The notes under the pieces were generated by a model. It was given only the letters and a program-made list of their open reading frames with translations. It was not told the origin of the DNA and searched no databases. A program made the position numbers and the translations under genes. From Isoetes taiwanensis (taxonomy: Eukaryota > Streptophyta > Lycopodiopsida > Isoetales > Isoetaceae): a stretch of DNA of 64,000 bases. Where the stretch lies: NCBI GenBank assembly GCA_021234155.1, contig JAJEKV010000020.1, positions 4,326,563 through 4,390,562 of the forward strand. Direction: 5' to 3'. This document shows positions 22,263 through 33,955 of this stretch, in pieces; the first letter of the stretch is position 1; each line of letters opens with the position of its first letter.

Positions 22263-24983
22263 TTATTTGTGATTTCGAGTTTTTCTCCCAGTTTTGTGCC
22301 TAGTATTGGCTGCAGGTGTACCAGAAATCTTTAAGGTTTTGGAAATTGATTTCTTCCTTTTCTTGCCGACAGTAATGTTGGCATTACCACTAGTCTTGCT
22401 AGATCCATCAAGATTGGACTCAGGGATTTTTTCAAAAAAAATATCATCATCCCAAGCAAGATTGGGATTAGAATTTTCTTTACCAAGAAATATGTTGTCT
22501 ACACTCTTGTCCAAAGGAGACAATTTCCAAAACTTTGACACATATGTATTTGTAAAAGCATTACTATTAGCATCCAAAATATTAATGTCTAGGGGTTTAG
22601 GATCTTGCCTGGTTTGGAGCTCACTTAATGAGCAACTGCTGGTGTTGATTTCAGGGGTGTTTTCCATTGTTGGAGTTTCTGGTATCATTTCAATGCCCAT
22701 GAGTCCGACTTGTTCACATTCTGTCACTGAAACTGATGTCCTTGTTGGAGTATCTGGAACCATTTCAATGTCATTGATTCCATGCTGTTCATTTGCTACC
22801 TCAGGATTTTGAATACTCTTTGGTGATGAATTACTCAAACTTCGAGCAATATCCTCTTGCAATTCTGACATCTGAAGAGCAATGTCTGGGGAAATAATTT
22901 CAACCTTTTTTGTATAAGGAGCAGATGGAGAAGTGACAGGGGATAAGTCTATTAGGCATGGATAAGAGATGTTAGGATGGGTGGTGGGTGTAGTGATAGG
23001 TGAGGGTTGGTCATTTGGCTCAATTGAGTCTGCACAAATTTCATCCAATAGATCAGTCAAAATATTAAAACTGTTAGAGCACAATATTTTTCCTGATTCC
23101 TCAGAATCTGAGTTTGTAATGTCTCCAGAATTCAATTCAGGATTTAGAAAACTTCCCTTTTGCTGATTATGCTGAGGAAGAGCAACAATTTCTGGAGATC
23201 TCGATTTCTCCATATTTATTTTTTGCTGAGTATCCAACTTTATGCTATGTTCTAGAAGTACCTTTTGGTTCTCCTGATCTTTAGTTAATGAAATCCCATT
23301 CTCTTTTCCATCTTTATAGGCAGCTTCATTGTTTGCAGTAGCTATCTTGTGCCCTTGAGTAGCCTTTGATGATCTCTTTGCATTTGAATCACTTCCAGAG
23401 TTGATAACAATTCCTTTGGTAATTCTTCTTTCCCCCAAATTCTTTTGACATTGATAGGAGATCAAATTGTCCTTAATAATATTATTAAGGGTGTTGTGAA
23501 GGCCATCAGTATCATCAATCATATCATCAGTCATGATTGATTTACGCTTCTGAATTTTTTTGTAATTTTCAGAATTCCCTGTTCTGCTGCTACCCAAAAC
23601 TTTATTTTGAGCTGGATGAGAGATCTCCCTTTTTTGTATAATGCTATCATGTGACAAGCCAAATGAACCTCTGTTCAAGACAGAGATTTTAATAGGTGGC
23701 TGTTCCAGGGAGGAGTAACCAGAAAATTGGCTCTTGAGGCTAATAGTGTCTGGTAGATTGGAAGTTTTTTCAGTTGCTTCCTTTTTCTTTTTTTGAATCC
23801 TTTTGAAGCTCCCATTAGTATTCTTATTTCACCAGAATGTTGTTCATACCTCATTGAATGTTTTGCATTTCTCTTTTCGTGTATGACGCTTTCCACAAAA
23901 TTTCAGATTTGTTGAAAATTACACAGACACTTTTCATAAATTTTTCATTTGTCTCCTTCCCTATAATTTAATCGAAGTCATTTGAGCTGTTAATCTCAAT
24001 ACAAGCAAGATTTCATAAATGTCTAGGAGTTGCATTTCAAAACATGGTAAACCAACCCATTCTATGTATAGAATTGCTTGGCCAAAGAACAAGAAGTGAA
24101 TGGAGGTTGACACTTCGTTTAGATAGATCAACTTGGATATAGCATTTAGGTGGCCTGTAAGGGAGATTATCAGAGGCAATGTAGGTACCGAATGAGTTGA
24201 AGATTGATGAAAAGCATTATTCATGCCAATAAATGGGATTCAGATCATTCACAGAGACAGAGGCAATGCAAAGTCTATCCAGTTTATTGAAAGACAAGGT
24301 GGGGCTCCATTTGATAAAGGATACTTGAAAGGAGTCACATGTTGCAGATCCAGTTTTGAGCAGATAGTTGGCAGTACGAGAATTGGCACATTCAATCATA
24401 AGATAAGGATAGTTAAGTTTAAGATGGAATTGATGACTATCCCCTTATGAAATTTGAGAAGTCGATCCCACATTCTTTCAACTTTGAGACCAACACTACT
24501 AACTCTTGCAATGACAGCATTATTTTGCAAAGTTTCTATTCTAGAAGCTATCAAAGGGGATTTCAAGGTAATACCTTTGAACATATGAAGAGTAGGTGGT
24601 GTTACAGCTTTCAGACGATCCAGATCATTCGCCCATTGACGATCTGTTCGGATTGGAAGCACAGGCCTAGGAACCCCATTTTGAATAGGAACACCATCAG
24701 CATCAAGGATTGGAGTACCATTATAGCCCGGGTCTTTGCATAAATTATCCCATATTGGAGGGAAGTGATCAAGAGGATGCATGCCTTTAATTGAATGATC
24801 TAGGTTAGAGAAATCTCCAAACTTGAGAAAACCAGAGGGGTTTTTAAGGAGATCACTTAACTGTAAAAAAAGGTCGGCCTTGTCGGATTGGGGGAGTTGC
24901 AGAACTTGATGAAGAATGGAAATAGTTTGAATGTTTAGGGTTTTCCGGGAGAAAAGTTTTTTAGGAAGATCAGACGACGCCAT
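22263..24983 (-). pseudogene. L1-A ORF1 (nucleic-acid-binding protein)
   Basis: L1 ORF1 proteins coat the element RNA. The reading begins MASSDLPKKLFSRKTL at 24,983 and stays open to about 24,400. It then continues in other frames (LFFGQAILYIEWVGLPCF near 24.05 kb; a possible zinc-knuckle remnant FCGKRHTREKCK near 23.87 kb) and ends with a long open stretch of 471 residues (23,678-22,263). This last part is acidic, Ser/Thr/Asn-rich and low in structure, and finishes in a Lys-rich tail. Two to four frame changes separate the parts. The layout (structured N-terminus, zinc knuckle, disordered tail) fits plant L1 ORF1 proteins, but exact domain limits are uncertain. Confidence 0.75.
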
Positions 24984-25009
24984 TTATGACAGGAAAAGTC
25001 CAGGAGAAA

Positions 25010-26200
25010 GCAACAAGGGGTTTGAAAATAGGAAAATTGAGCAGCAGAGGAAATGAGCAGATGGAAGGAAAGCAAATCTAAAGCTAAGATGGATTGATAG
25101 ACCATAAATTCACCATGAAATTACAAATCTAAGTACAATTTGCTAATTTATATGCAAGGTGGAAATTCCTAGAAGTTTCACTAAAAGTTTTTTTTTGGTA
25201 TTTTTTGTTTGAAAGTTTGCTAGCGGCGCCGCTTAGAGCGCCGCCACCACATAAATAGAGTAACTTTGTTGGCATTTTCATTTTTGTTTAATGTTTTCAT
25301 TACAACAGAATGTTTAAGCCCGAATGTCATCCACAATACAAAAGGAGGGACTGCGACTTAAAGAACAATCAGAAACTCCTGATGTAAGATAAACAAGTAA
25401 AAGGACCGATGGAAACCTTGCTTCCCCCATTTCCGTAACAGCAACAAATCTGGAACAAAAGAAATAGTTAGATAAAATTATTTAAAGAAAACTCAAAAGA
25501 AGTGACTGCATACATACGCTTACCTTGAAATGTCGTTCTAGAACTCGTCTAGAAGATCCATTAGGCACTATTAACGAAAGAAATCTGTCGGGAACTCCGT
25601 CCAAACAGTATTTCTCAAAAACTTCATCAACAACCTTCCAGGGAAGAACCTCTGCGTCTAGCGCCTTTAACTACAGCAGAATCGCCGGGCCTCTTGAAGA
25701 AATGAAGAACAAAAAACTAAAAAACAAATGACAGTTAGAAACTCAGTCGAAAAAGAAAAAAAAATCCTTAATCTTAATCTTAGAAAAAAGAATCGCGCTC
25801 AGCGCCTCCACCTAGCTGAAGAGCGCCGGGGTTCTAACTCCGAGCCTCCGCCATCGCCCACATTCCACAGAGTGCACGAAGAAAAGTTTTGTAAAAACGA
25901 AATCTTTGGGAGGCCTTTCCGGAAGGTTGCCCTGATCATCAATGATTTCCTCTTTATCCACTTGGAAACCACTAGGAGGACCTTTGACTATGTTTGTTCT
26001 GGCTGAAAATTGGTTTTTGTCTTTAAGGTCCTTCCTTGGCTTTTAATGTAGCAGTTGCTATACCATGAAATTCTTGCAACAACAAATATAAACTCAAATG
26101 ATCGCAATCACAATTCTAATAACTATGATATATGACATAAAATAATACAACTAATCGCGTTAAATCGCCACAACAATACAGATGACCATTATGACTATGC
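25010..26200. other. Spacer between L1-A and element A
   Basis: No gene is recognised. The left part is L1-A leader. A short GC palindrome (GCGGCGCCGC, near 25,223) lies inside otherwise AT-rich sequence, and GC-rich snippets with Glu/Lys codons occur at 25.6-25.85 kb without a continuous frame. Confidence 0.4.
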
Positions 26201-26204
26201 ATAC

Positions 26205-26275
26205 AACAAAGTTGCGTATTAAACGGGAGCAAATCATTGAAACGAGAGCAAAAGGAATATTCCTCAAAGATTCCC
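26205..26275. repeat. Element A outer terminal repeat
   Basis: AACAAAGTTGCGTATTAAAC starts near 26,206 and is followed by GGGAGCAAATCATTGAAACG and TTCCTCAAAGATTCCC. The right outer end of A' carries the reverse complement of the same sequence (about 42,650-42,722). The inner end of A at 33,928-33,965 matches its first ~19 bases with two mismatches. Confidence 0.75.
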
Positions 26276-26576
26276 TTTTTTTTACAAAAAAAAGGGTAAA
26301 ACGAGGTTAAAAAAAAAAAGATGCATGAAATTCTATTTTGACCCCCAAATGACTAATTTTTTTTTGCCTTGAAAAGAATTGACTTTTTTAAAGTGTCACT
26401 TTTCTTAGCAAGTAGAATGTTCTTAAAGTATGTTTTAAGAGAGAAACTCTAATTTCAGAGGATAAAATATTTAACAAAAAATTGAAGTAAATCTGTAACT
26501 GAAACTGTAGTATTCTCATAATTTGAAGATAGAATCTTCATATTCACATGCAAAATTTACAGTCTTTTTCTAAGAC

Positions 26577-29245
26577 TCAGTTATGTGCAAAAGTGTGAGG
26601 AGTGATGAGAGAGGGATCCAGGACGTCATCATATTCATTTATGCCATCGTCATCACCTTCACTTTTTTCACTGTCACTCGAGGAAGTGCTTGAGTTATCT
26701 TCCTCATCACTATCAACAGACGGTGAAGCATTGTCACCACCTTCTTCATCATCTTCTTCGTAATTACAAGCTTTTTTAAGCAAATTGATAGGCTTCTGGC
26801 GTAGACGGTTGTCAGATTTCAATTTAAAATCATAGCACAATATAGTCACGTCATTAAGGTTCAGCTCGTCCCTACAACCCACCTTCTTGGACTTTCTCCC
26901 TTTTCCTTGGCTTCTCATTTCTAACTCATATCTACCTTCAAAAGCATTTTTCGAAGCGTGTTGCAAGCCAATGAATCTTGAGTTTAGTGACTAAGCCTTC
27001 CTCCTTGGATGTGTCAAGCACTTTTGCGATCGTAAGCGATTCGACCTTTGTCATCCTCCTCAGTCGGAAGAGCAATTAGCATACCTTTGGTAATTTCTGT
27101 GATATTACCTTGAGGCTCATTCCTGCGTCTTGGTCCGAGGTACATGACTCGGTCCTCCTCGTCTTCATCGCAGGTGCAAATGTAGCACCGCTTGGACCCG
27201 TCTTTGGGGTTGATGGAAGGTGTTAGGCCATTGAAATGGTTCTTGCAACCGTCTTAGAGCTATATTTCGACAACAATTTTCTGTTCGAGAAAGAAATTAC
27301 TCCACCACATCTTATCTTCTTCTAAGAAGTACTTAAAGCTGAGGAAATTCCATTTTCAATGGCTTTTAAGGATGACTCGGGGTACTTTTCTTCCGCTTGG
27401 ACTCCTTAGGATTTTTGAGAGGAAGTTGCTCAAAGACGCTCTATGAAGGAAGTGTCCGGAATATATTTAAGGAAGCGTAATCCCTACGGTGGACTCCGGT
27501 CCTTAGTTGTGGTATACTTCTTCCCCGTGAAGAAGCTTTGACCATCCTTCAAGTAGAACTTGATATGATGTTGAAAGATGAGATCATTCAACTTGTTCAT
27601 GACTTGTTCTCTGCTTGAACGTTGAGAGAAAAAAACAAACTCTCTGAAATCATGGAGTCTCTTTAAGAAGATCGACCAATGGAGTAGGAGTGTAAGAATC
27701 TTCAATAATTCGAACTAAAGAAGGAAGACATAAAGCCTTCTTCCTTCTAAGGCGCACAGAAAATCTGCTGAACATTTGGTCAATCTGATCATGAGTGTGG
27801 CCTACAAGTAAGAAACCGAGCTTCACTTTTCTAAAGATCCCTAGCTCCACTAACATGGCACAGTACGCAAAGAGTGTTTGATTCTTGTTCTCCCTTGTAG
27901 TATTGTCAAGTTGCAGATTAAGCACTGGTGGTAATTGCTCTTGCTCGCACAGGACCTTGTTAAGAATTGTAATTGTGAGGTTCGGGTCACCATGCAAGTT
28001 TGGATACGTCAAAAATACTTTGCACTTTAGACTTCCTTTGAAGACCATAGCTCCACACTGTTAGGTAGCTTCTCACATGTTTCTCTAAAATATTTCTCCA
28101 TCCATGACACAGCAGGAAGGGCATGCATGGTTACAACTCTTCTTGGTCCACAATGATCATCGATTGCTGGATTTTTGTCCAGTCTTTTGTGTATTCTAGA
28201 CATTCTGGTGGACCCTAAACGGTGGACAACCATAAAGCATTTCTGGCAAACTTCTTGACGGTTAATGTAGTGCAAGAAGCTGTTGCGGTCTGGTCTTACA
28301 TGATAAGCTAAGTAGGCATTCTGGTCTGCCAATGTCATGGAATTGTAGTTGTCTCTAACTGCTCGTAATTTAGCCATGTTAAATCTGTTGATGCAAGCCA
28401 ATGAGCAGCATTTAGTTCTCAAAAGTATCCTCATTTTGTGTTCATCCATAAGATTTCTTCTTCTTACAGAGGAGCAAGCCCTCAAACCAAAATCCACCTT
28501 GAATTTCTTTGAAGATTGGTGGAGAACATGTGATCTCTTTGTTCCTCGTTGGTGTCTTCATCTTCCGATGAAACTTCTACTCTGGGGTGACTTCCCTCTG
28601 TCCCGAAAGTGGTGTGCTTGTAGAGGAAAACAAGCCACGTGAAGTTGTTCCGGAATAGGCGGGGTACATGTTGTTAAAGGATGGTGATGGCCCATAAGAG
28701 GTTGTGGCATCACCGTTCTTGTACCATCTTGAAAAGGAGTTCTTGCAAACATCTCCTTTAGAGCGGATTTGGAATTCTGCAAATCCATGTGTCACAACCG
28801 TTGTTGTGTGAAGAGGAGTGCATCTTTGGAGCATCGCCTCGTTTGTAGTGAAGTCCCTGGTGAGAGAAATTGTAGTGAATCTCACGTCTTCTTTACTTTC
28901 GTGTTCCTTGTATGTTTGAATGAAGGGGCGAAGCTACAAACGGGGGAGTAGCTTGTTCTTGAGCACCCGTTGTTGTGGAGCTTCAGAGGTCGGGGGGATG
29001 GAACAAAGGGTGGTGGCAACATGTTCGAACTGGACTTGGTGACGGTTTGAAGGGTGGTGGAAGTCCGTTACGTCTTTGGACTCGGTGTGTCTCGAGAAGC
29101 AACAACGATGAAGATGATGTAGGAGTCGGAGAATGCCGGTCTTCGAGAGAAATAACGTTGTTCCCAAAGCCGTGTCCTCGAGAACTAGACGAGTTTGAGA
29201 CAAAGAAAACGTGGTGGAAGCTTGTTCACGGAAGCGGTTCGTCAT
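26577..29245 (-). pseudogene. DUF7869-type putative transposase, internally deleted (element A)
   Basis: On the minus strand, a disordered N-terminus (29.25-28.5 kb) leads to a Cys/His zinc-binding region (RTKCCSLACINRFNMAKLRA, 28.43-28.38 kb; CQKCFMVVHRLGSTRMSRIH, ~28.24 kb). Then comes the DUF7869 core: KCKVFLTYPNLHGDPNLTI, PPVLNLQLDNTTRENKNQT (~27.90 kb) and GFLLVGHTHDQIDQMFSRFS (~27.80 kb). The acidic, Asp/Ser/Glu-rich C-terminus ends at 26,577. The Asp in LQLDN and the HTHDQID motif fit an RNase-H-like active site (inference). Compared with A' (40.38-40.86 kb), about 470 bp is missing at 28.05 kb. The missing part includes the IDGMDQ segment with a likely catalytic Asp, so this copy should be inactive. 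The coding region is otherwise broken by several frame changes. Confidence 0.8.
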
Positions 29246-29269
29246 TTTAACAACCGCAAAATAGTGAAG

Positions 29270-30172
29270 AGATTTGAGAAACCTTCGTAGTGCGAGCTTT
29301 TCTTATTCGAATAATACATACGTAGTACAAGTAGAAGTTCCAGTACTAATCAAGTGAAAGTCAAAATAAAAGCTATTCTGGAATACACAGAATTAGGATA
29401 ATAGAGCCAAACGTATTCCGCTTCACATAGGAAAAGTGCAAGACAAAAATGATACCTTTAAAAGGAAATTTTGGTGCCTTCAGTTGTGTATTCCAGTCTC
29501 TGAGCTCAAGTCGCCAGCGCCAGCGCCTTCGATTAAAATATTCAGAGACTGTATTCCGATTGACATAGAGAAAAATGGAGAGGTGAGTTTGAAAGTACAA
29601 CGTACAATCATTTTTGTGCTTGTTTGTTATTCCCGAATACACCTTCGCCGCCCGTGAAAAGTCGAAAGTGTATTAGGAATACACCGCTGAAGGCTTAAAG
29701 TGTATTCCGGAATACACCTTCGTCGACGAAGGTGTATTCCGGAATACACTTTCGACTCACTAAGGCGAAGGTGTATTCCGGAATACACTTTGGCTTACAC
29801 CCACAGTCGAAAGTGTATATTCCGGAATACACTTTGGCTTACATCCACAGTCGAAAGTAATACACTTTCGACTGTGGGTGTAAGCCAAAGTGTATTCGAA
29901 TACACTTTCGCTTTTATGAAGTCGAAAGTGTATTCCGGAATACACTGTCCACTTCTGGGTTTGAAAGGTCTTTTCTTGCGCTAATTTTAGGTGTTTTTCA
30001 AGCTTTTTAGACTTGTTTAAGCCTGTTTTGTGTTAAGGTTGCACTCTTGTTTTTGCTTTTTTGACCTGTTTTTGTACTATTTTTGTCCTTCGTTTAAGAC
30101 ATTTTGTATTCTGGAATAGCTTTCTGCCACTGTTTTCACTAAAAAAGTCGCGTTCACACTTAAATGTGTACA
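29270..30172. promoter_or_regulatory. Divergent promoter region with palindrome array (element A)
   Basis: This ~0.9-kb gap separates two divergently transcribed genes and must hold both promoters. At 29,697-29,950 it has at least six copies of the palindrome TGTATTCCGGAATACA, several extended by AAAG on the left and CTTT on the right. Some are nested in longer inverted arms (GGCTTACACCCACAGTCGAA and its complement, 29,793-29,887). Single looser copies occur near 29,380, 29,490 and 30,104 (TGTATTCTGGAATAG). A 3' splice site (TGTACAG, ending ~30,173) suggests a 5' intron before the methyltransferase coding exon. Binding by an element-encoded protein is an inference. Confidence 0.75.
29697..29950. 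repeat. Array of the palindrome TGTATTCCGGAATACA (promoter of element A)
   Basis: Copies start near 29,700, 29,732, 29,771, 29,813 (with two extra bases), 29,890 (shortened centre TTCGAA) and 29,928. Spacers of 5-40 bp are themselves partly inverted repeats. Each unit is a self-complementary sequence with CCGG at the centre. Confidence 0.92.
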
Positions 30173-33100
30173 GGCAAGAAAGCAACAAGAAACATCAGAA
30201 GAAGACCATCAGGTTGTCCCAGAAGCCGCACCCACAGAGAAGGGTTGAAGAAGATGCTCCGCCTGCGATTTACGAAAACCCTCAAACGCAGTGGTTCTTT
30301 ACTAGGGGAACAGCTGGAAAGTACAGTACCCTTACCTTCTTGCATGTTTGTCGGAGTGCTGGGAATAAAAGGTACGATGACAGAGAGTTTGTTTGCATGG
30401 GCACCATACAAGCTGTTAGTGAAATAGCCGGGGAGTCAGGACAACGAGGCAGACTATCCTTTGCGACGTCCCAAGGATTTATTCATGTTGATGAAGCCTA
30501 CTTTAGAATTATCAAAGTAAACCCGCCGGCACTTTACAAGTATGTGTCTCACTACATCAACAAGAAACAGCTCAGTGTGATAATCAATGAGATTCGAAGC
30601 ACAACAAGCGAAAACTTCGCTTACAGCGAGTCAGAGCAGGGGGGAGAGGAAGATAATGGGAGTCCTTCAGTGAGCCCATCAGGGAGCCCATCAGGGGGGT
30701 CATCAGATGGAGGGTCCCAAGAACAAGAAGCAGATGTTCCGCCAGTGCCGCCAAAAAAACTTAGCAGGCCAAGGCCAACGATAGCTGCTAAAGAACCAAA
30801 TAAGTGGAAGGTAAAGCAAACTTTGATGTTCTTTGAAATCGCCGAGGAACAACCAAAAACGAAGAAGGGAAAGGGCAAGGCTCCTGAGGTGGCCATTAAA
30901 GAAAAAAAGGTGGATAAGACCTCAGAGAGGATGGAACAAATAAATCTTAACAAGTATGTTCAAGGGGTAATATACTTGCCAGTAACTTCAATGAGGTTGC
31001 CACCGAAGAATGAAGCTGGTGAGCGCCCCCTTCAAGTTCGAAAAATCTATGCTGACCATTTAAGAAATTTGAAGGACAGAATAAGGAGCAACCCCAATGC
31101 CCATGTTGCTCCCAACCCCAACCCCAATAACCACAGTTTCAAAGCAAGGAGACAGTTGTACAAAGAAAAAAACAACCCAAGATATCTATCATGCTCAGGT
31201 CGCTGTTTCATCGTGGGCCCGATTGCGAGACGAGGAAGCCAAAATCGTTGCCAACACACACAATGCTGACAACGAATATAAGCTGAAAATGAGCTTTGTG
31301 GACAAAATCAGATTCATGCACAGGGAATATATGATATCTAAAGAAAAATATGGAGATGATTTGAAGAAACCACAATACTCATTGGAACTAAAGGAAGCGT
31401 GTGCTGTGGAGTGCTGCCTCAAATACGACGAGGCTAACAAACGACAGTCTCTAATACCACACGACAACTGGTTTCAGCTAGCCTTCAGAGATGGCAGAGT
31501 AAGTTATTTTTGTATTCTGGAATACCCCTGCAGCCCTCCCACTAATATCGCTTTCTTATCTCTAGATTTGGGACCTCCAAAACGAGATATTCACCATGTT
31601 CGAGCGTGGTGATTTAAAAAGCAAAGGCAAGGGCTTCACAGATATGGATATATTAGAAAGGCTACTGCAAAAGGTTGTCGATAAAGAATTTACTCTTGAA
31701 GAAATGTCCAAGGAGCTCCACAAGTAAGCATGCCGCTTTGGGTTTTTGTTTGGTAGGGAGAAGTGTAGTTCAAAAAACACGCTTACACGCGAAAGCCAAA
31801 GTGTATTGGCTTTCGTGTGTGAAGCAAAGTGTATTCCGGAATACAGTTTGACTTTCGTGTGTGAGCCAAACTGTATTCCGGAATACACTTTGTCTTTCGC
31901 GTACACTTTGGCTCACACCCGAAAGCCAAAGCGTATTCCGGAAACTGTATTCCGGAATACACTTTGTCTTTCGCGTACACTTTGGCTCACACCCGAAAGC
32001 CAAAGTGTATTCCGGAATACGCTTTGGCTTTCGTGTGTGAAGCAAAGTGTATTCTGGAATACACTTTGGCTTTCAGTTTTTTAAGTAGTTCTTTTTTGTT
32101 GCTTTTTTTTTTTAGTTTTCTTCCTTCTAACGCTTGTGTGGTCTTACAGCCAGAAAAATGTCATCACATGTCAAACCTGCTTAATGGAACAATCAAATAT
32201 TGACAGCTGGGAAAGGTGCAAAGAGCTTTATCCTATCGCAACCTCAGACAAAAGGATTGTCCAGTATGCGCCAAATTTTGAAGGCTGGGTATGTTGATTT
32301 GTTTTTTATATTGTTGTTTTTCTTGTTATTAAGACGTTCTTTTTTGCAGAGCAAAAAGAAAAACAAAGACCTGCCGGAGGGCTTCATGCACTTGGTCAGG
32401 ACAGCACGAGAAGAGAGGACGCTGGCGGACAGGCGTGTTCTGGATTCTGAGCCCTCCGATTACGAAAGGTTTACAATGTTCGATCAAAATAACCTATTCT
32501 CTATTGTACACGGTGATTGCACCAAATTAGCCGAATCAATAAAGCCCCAAGATTTTACCTTGGTAGTAGCTGACCTTCCATATGGGTTTAAGCTGAAAGA
32601 CAGCCGCTACGACGACCAGCCATTTAAAAACTCTGAGTTTAACGCTTTCGTCGACGGCATAAAGCAGATTACTACGGCAAAACATTGGAGGCTGGTAGTA
32701 TTTCACTCAAGCATGCAATCCGGTCTTGTGGAAGCCAGCTTCAAGAATCACTTCGGTTTGCCTGCCCAAGCTGGTTATGAAAATCTAGAATACACAAGTC
32801 CTTTTGTTTTCCTTACCTTTTTTCTCTTTGTTAGTTACAACTGTAGCATTTTTAAATTCTTGTTAGGAGTTTCTATTCCGGAATACGTTTCTTTTGGCTG
32901 TGCTTAAATCCTTCTTTATTTTCATTTTCCTTAGGTATAAAACAAATATTAATTACCATGGTGGAAGCCCGCGGCTGCTAAGTAAGGTCGAATATCTCCA
33001 CGTGGCTTATTGGAGTTTCGACGGAAAACGTACAATGGAACACTTCAACATAGCGGCATGCCAGAATTTTTCAAACGTGTTGGAGTTTCCAGCTGTGTTA

Positions 33101-33604
33101 CAGAAGTTGCAGGACCCTAGTGCACAAGGAAGAATAGTGAATCACTACCAAAAGCCACAGAAACTTATTAACCATCTTCTGGACATGTTCTCACGTCCAG
33201 GAGATTGGGTGCTTGACGCGTTTTCTGGCTCTGGTACAACTATTGCTTGTGCACTTAAGAAGGGCCGTAATTGTGTAGCTGTTGACATTGACAAGGAGGC
33301 TGTACAGTTCATCAAGATGAGACTTTCTGCCTTACCAACTCTACCAGACGAGAATCAAGAGTTGGAGGCAAAGTCTAATTCTGATTTTGCTAAGATGACA
33401 TCTTCGGAGATACAGCCTCCTTTTACAAGCTCTTTAGAAGACGAAGCTACATTTGCAGAGCTGAAAGAAGTTTCTCTAGCTACAATACCTGAAGCAGCCA
33501 CCAACACAGAAAAGCCTAAGTCACTAGAGAAAGGTGAAACGATAGAAACTGATCAAGCTGAGAGCAGCAAGAAGAATGAAGAAGATTTTAATTTAGATCT
33601 CTGA
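30173..33604 (+). CDS. Spliced N4/N6-type DNA methyltransferase (element A)
   Basis: This resembles bacterial-type amino-methyltransferases, which modify adenine-N6 or cytosine-N4 in DNA. Exons: ~30,173-31,498; 31,566-31,723; 32,150-32,288; 32,350-~32,773; ~32,935-33,604. The first three introns have GT-AG ends and matching phases. The N-terminal ~370 residues are novel, with a conserved WFFTRG, FIHVDEAYF, LYKYVSHY block and a Pro/Ser linker. The catalytic half has HGDCTKLAE, motif IV DLPYG at 32,572-32,586, then YHGGSP, PGDWVLDAFSGSGTT (motif I, 33,215-33,241) and CVAVDIDKEAVQF. Motif IV before I is the beta-class order. DLPY replaces the usual DPPY. A one-base frame change near 31.19 kb and a phase mismatch at the last intron remain unresolved. 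The acidic C-terminus ends at a stop at 33,602-33,604. The start codon is uncertain and may lie in an upstream exon. Confidence 0.8.
31724..32149. repeat. Palindrome array within methyltransferase intron 2 (element A)
   Basis: This intron (GTAAGC donor, TTACAG acceptor) contains about six copies of TGTATTCCGGAATACA or close variants between 31,829 and 32,065, in AAAG/CTTT context with GGCTTTCGTGTGTGA-type arms between them. Intron 1 (31,499-31,565) has one copy (GTATTCTGGAATAC), and the last intron has ATTCCGGAATACG near 32,876. Confidence 0.9.
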
Positions 33605-33927
33605 CGGATTTTTGTTGTGGCTACTGATTGACATCTATTATTTATTGCCATTATTGGCCATTATTGATATAACACAAAACCAGTAATGCAATTATTATTA
33701 TTATTATGTTTACTAAATTTGTGTTTTTTGTACATCGACCTCTAATAAATTACGTGCTCATGTCTCAAATCTGCTATTTTCACGTGCTTAACTCCAAAAA
33801 ACCAAAGTCCTGTCCAAAGAGTACCCCAAAAACAGGCCAAAAAAAAAACTGATACTCCTGAAACTTTGAACCTCTCTTAAAAAGGCCCAATTTCTGAAGT
33901 GTCGTGCTTTTTCTAAAGGAATCTTTG

Positions 33928-33955
33928 AAACGGGAGTGCTGCAACACTCCCGTTT
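33928..33955. repeat. Inner-end hairpin of element A
   Basis: Perfect 11-bp arms AAACGGGAGTG and CACTCCCGTTT enclose a 6-base loop (CTGCAA). The outer arm merges into the terminal repeat that ends GCAAC at 33,965. The mirrored hairpin lies at 34,405-34,432. Confidence 0.9.

Larger units (their letters stand above)
14880..25010 (-). mobile_element. L1-A: plant L1-clade LINE, split by a nested TIR transposon
   Basis: The minus strand carries a full L1 layout. ORF1 (24,983-22,263) is separated by about 40 bp from ORF2, which starts at 22,223 and ends at 14,903. ORF2 is interrupted between 22,137 and 18,681 by a transposon with an 8-bp target duplication. Removing the insert and one copy of the duplication restores a continuous endonuclease reading frame. 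ORF2 has only a few defects: a stop at 18,374-18,376 and single-base frame changes near 16.9 and 16.33 kb. The element is therefore much younger than LINE-B. The 5' leader extends to about 25.1 kb. The 3' poly(A) was not identified. Confidence 0.9.

Noticed and set aside
25216-25250. GC palindrome as a transcription terminator or origin
   Set aside because: A single short GCGGCGCCGC-type palindrome without context has no such meaning in a plant nuclear genome.
29697-29950. CRISPR-like regularly spaced repeats
   Set aside because: Units are self-complementary palindromes with unequal, partly inverted spacers in a plant genome and lie between two element genes; no cas genes are present.
30164-30427. 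Separate small gene of 87 residues overlapping the methyltransferase start
   Set aside because: It is an alternative frame; the methyltransferase frame is the one conserved in A' (KKPLKIVFKPHPR, FIHVDESYL).
31200-31260. True end of the methyltransferase gene at the stop near 31.27 kb
   Set aside because: The conserved protein continues in the next frame (FVDKIRFMH, then later exons) in both A and A', so a one-base frame change is more likely.
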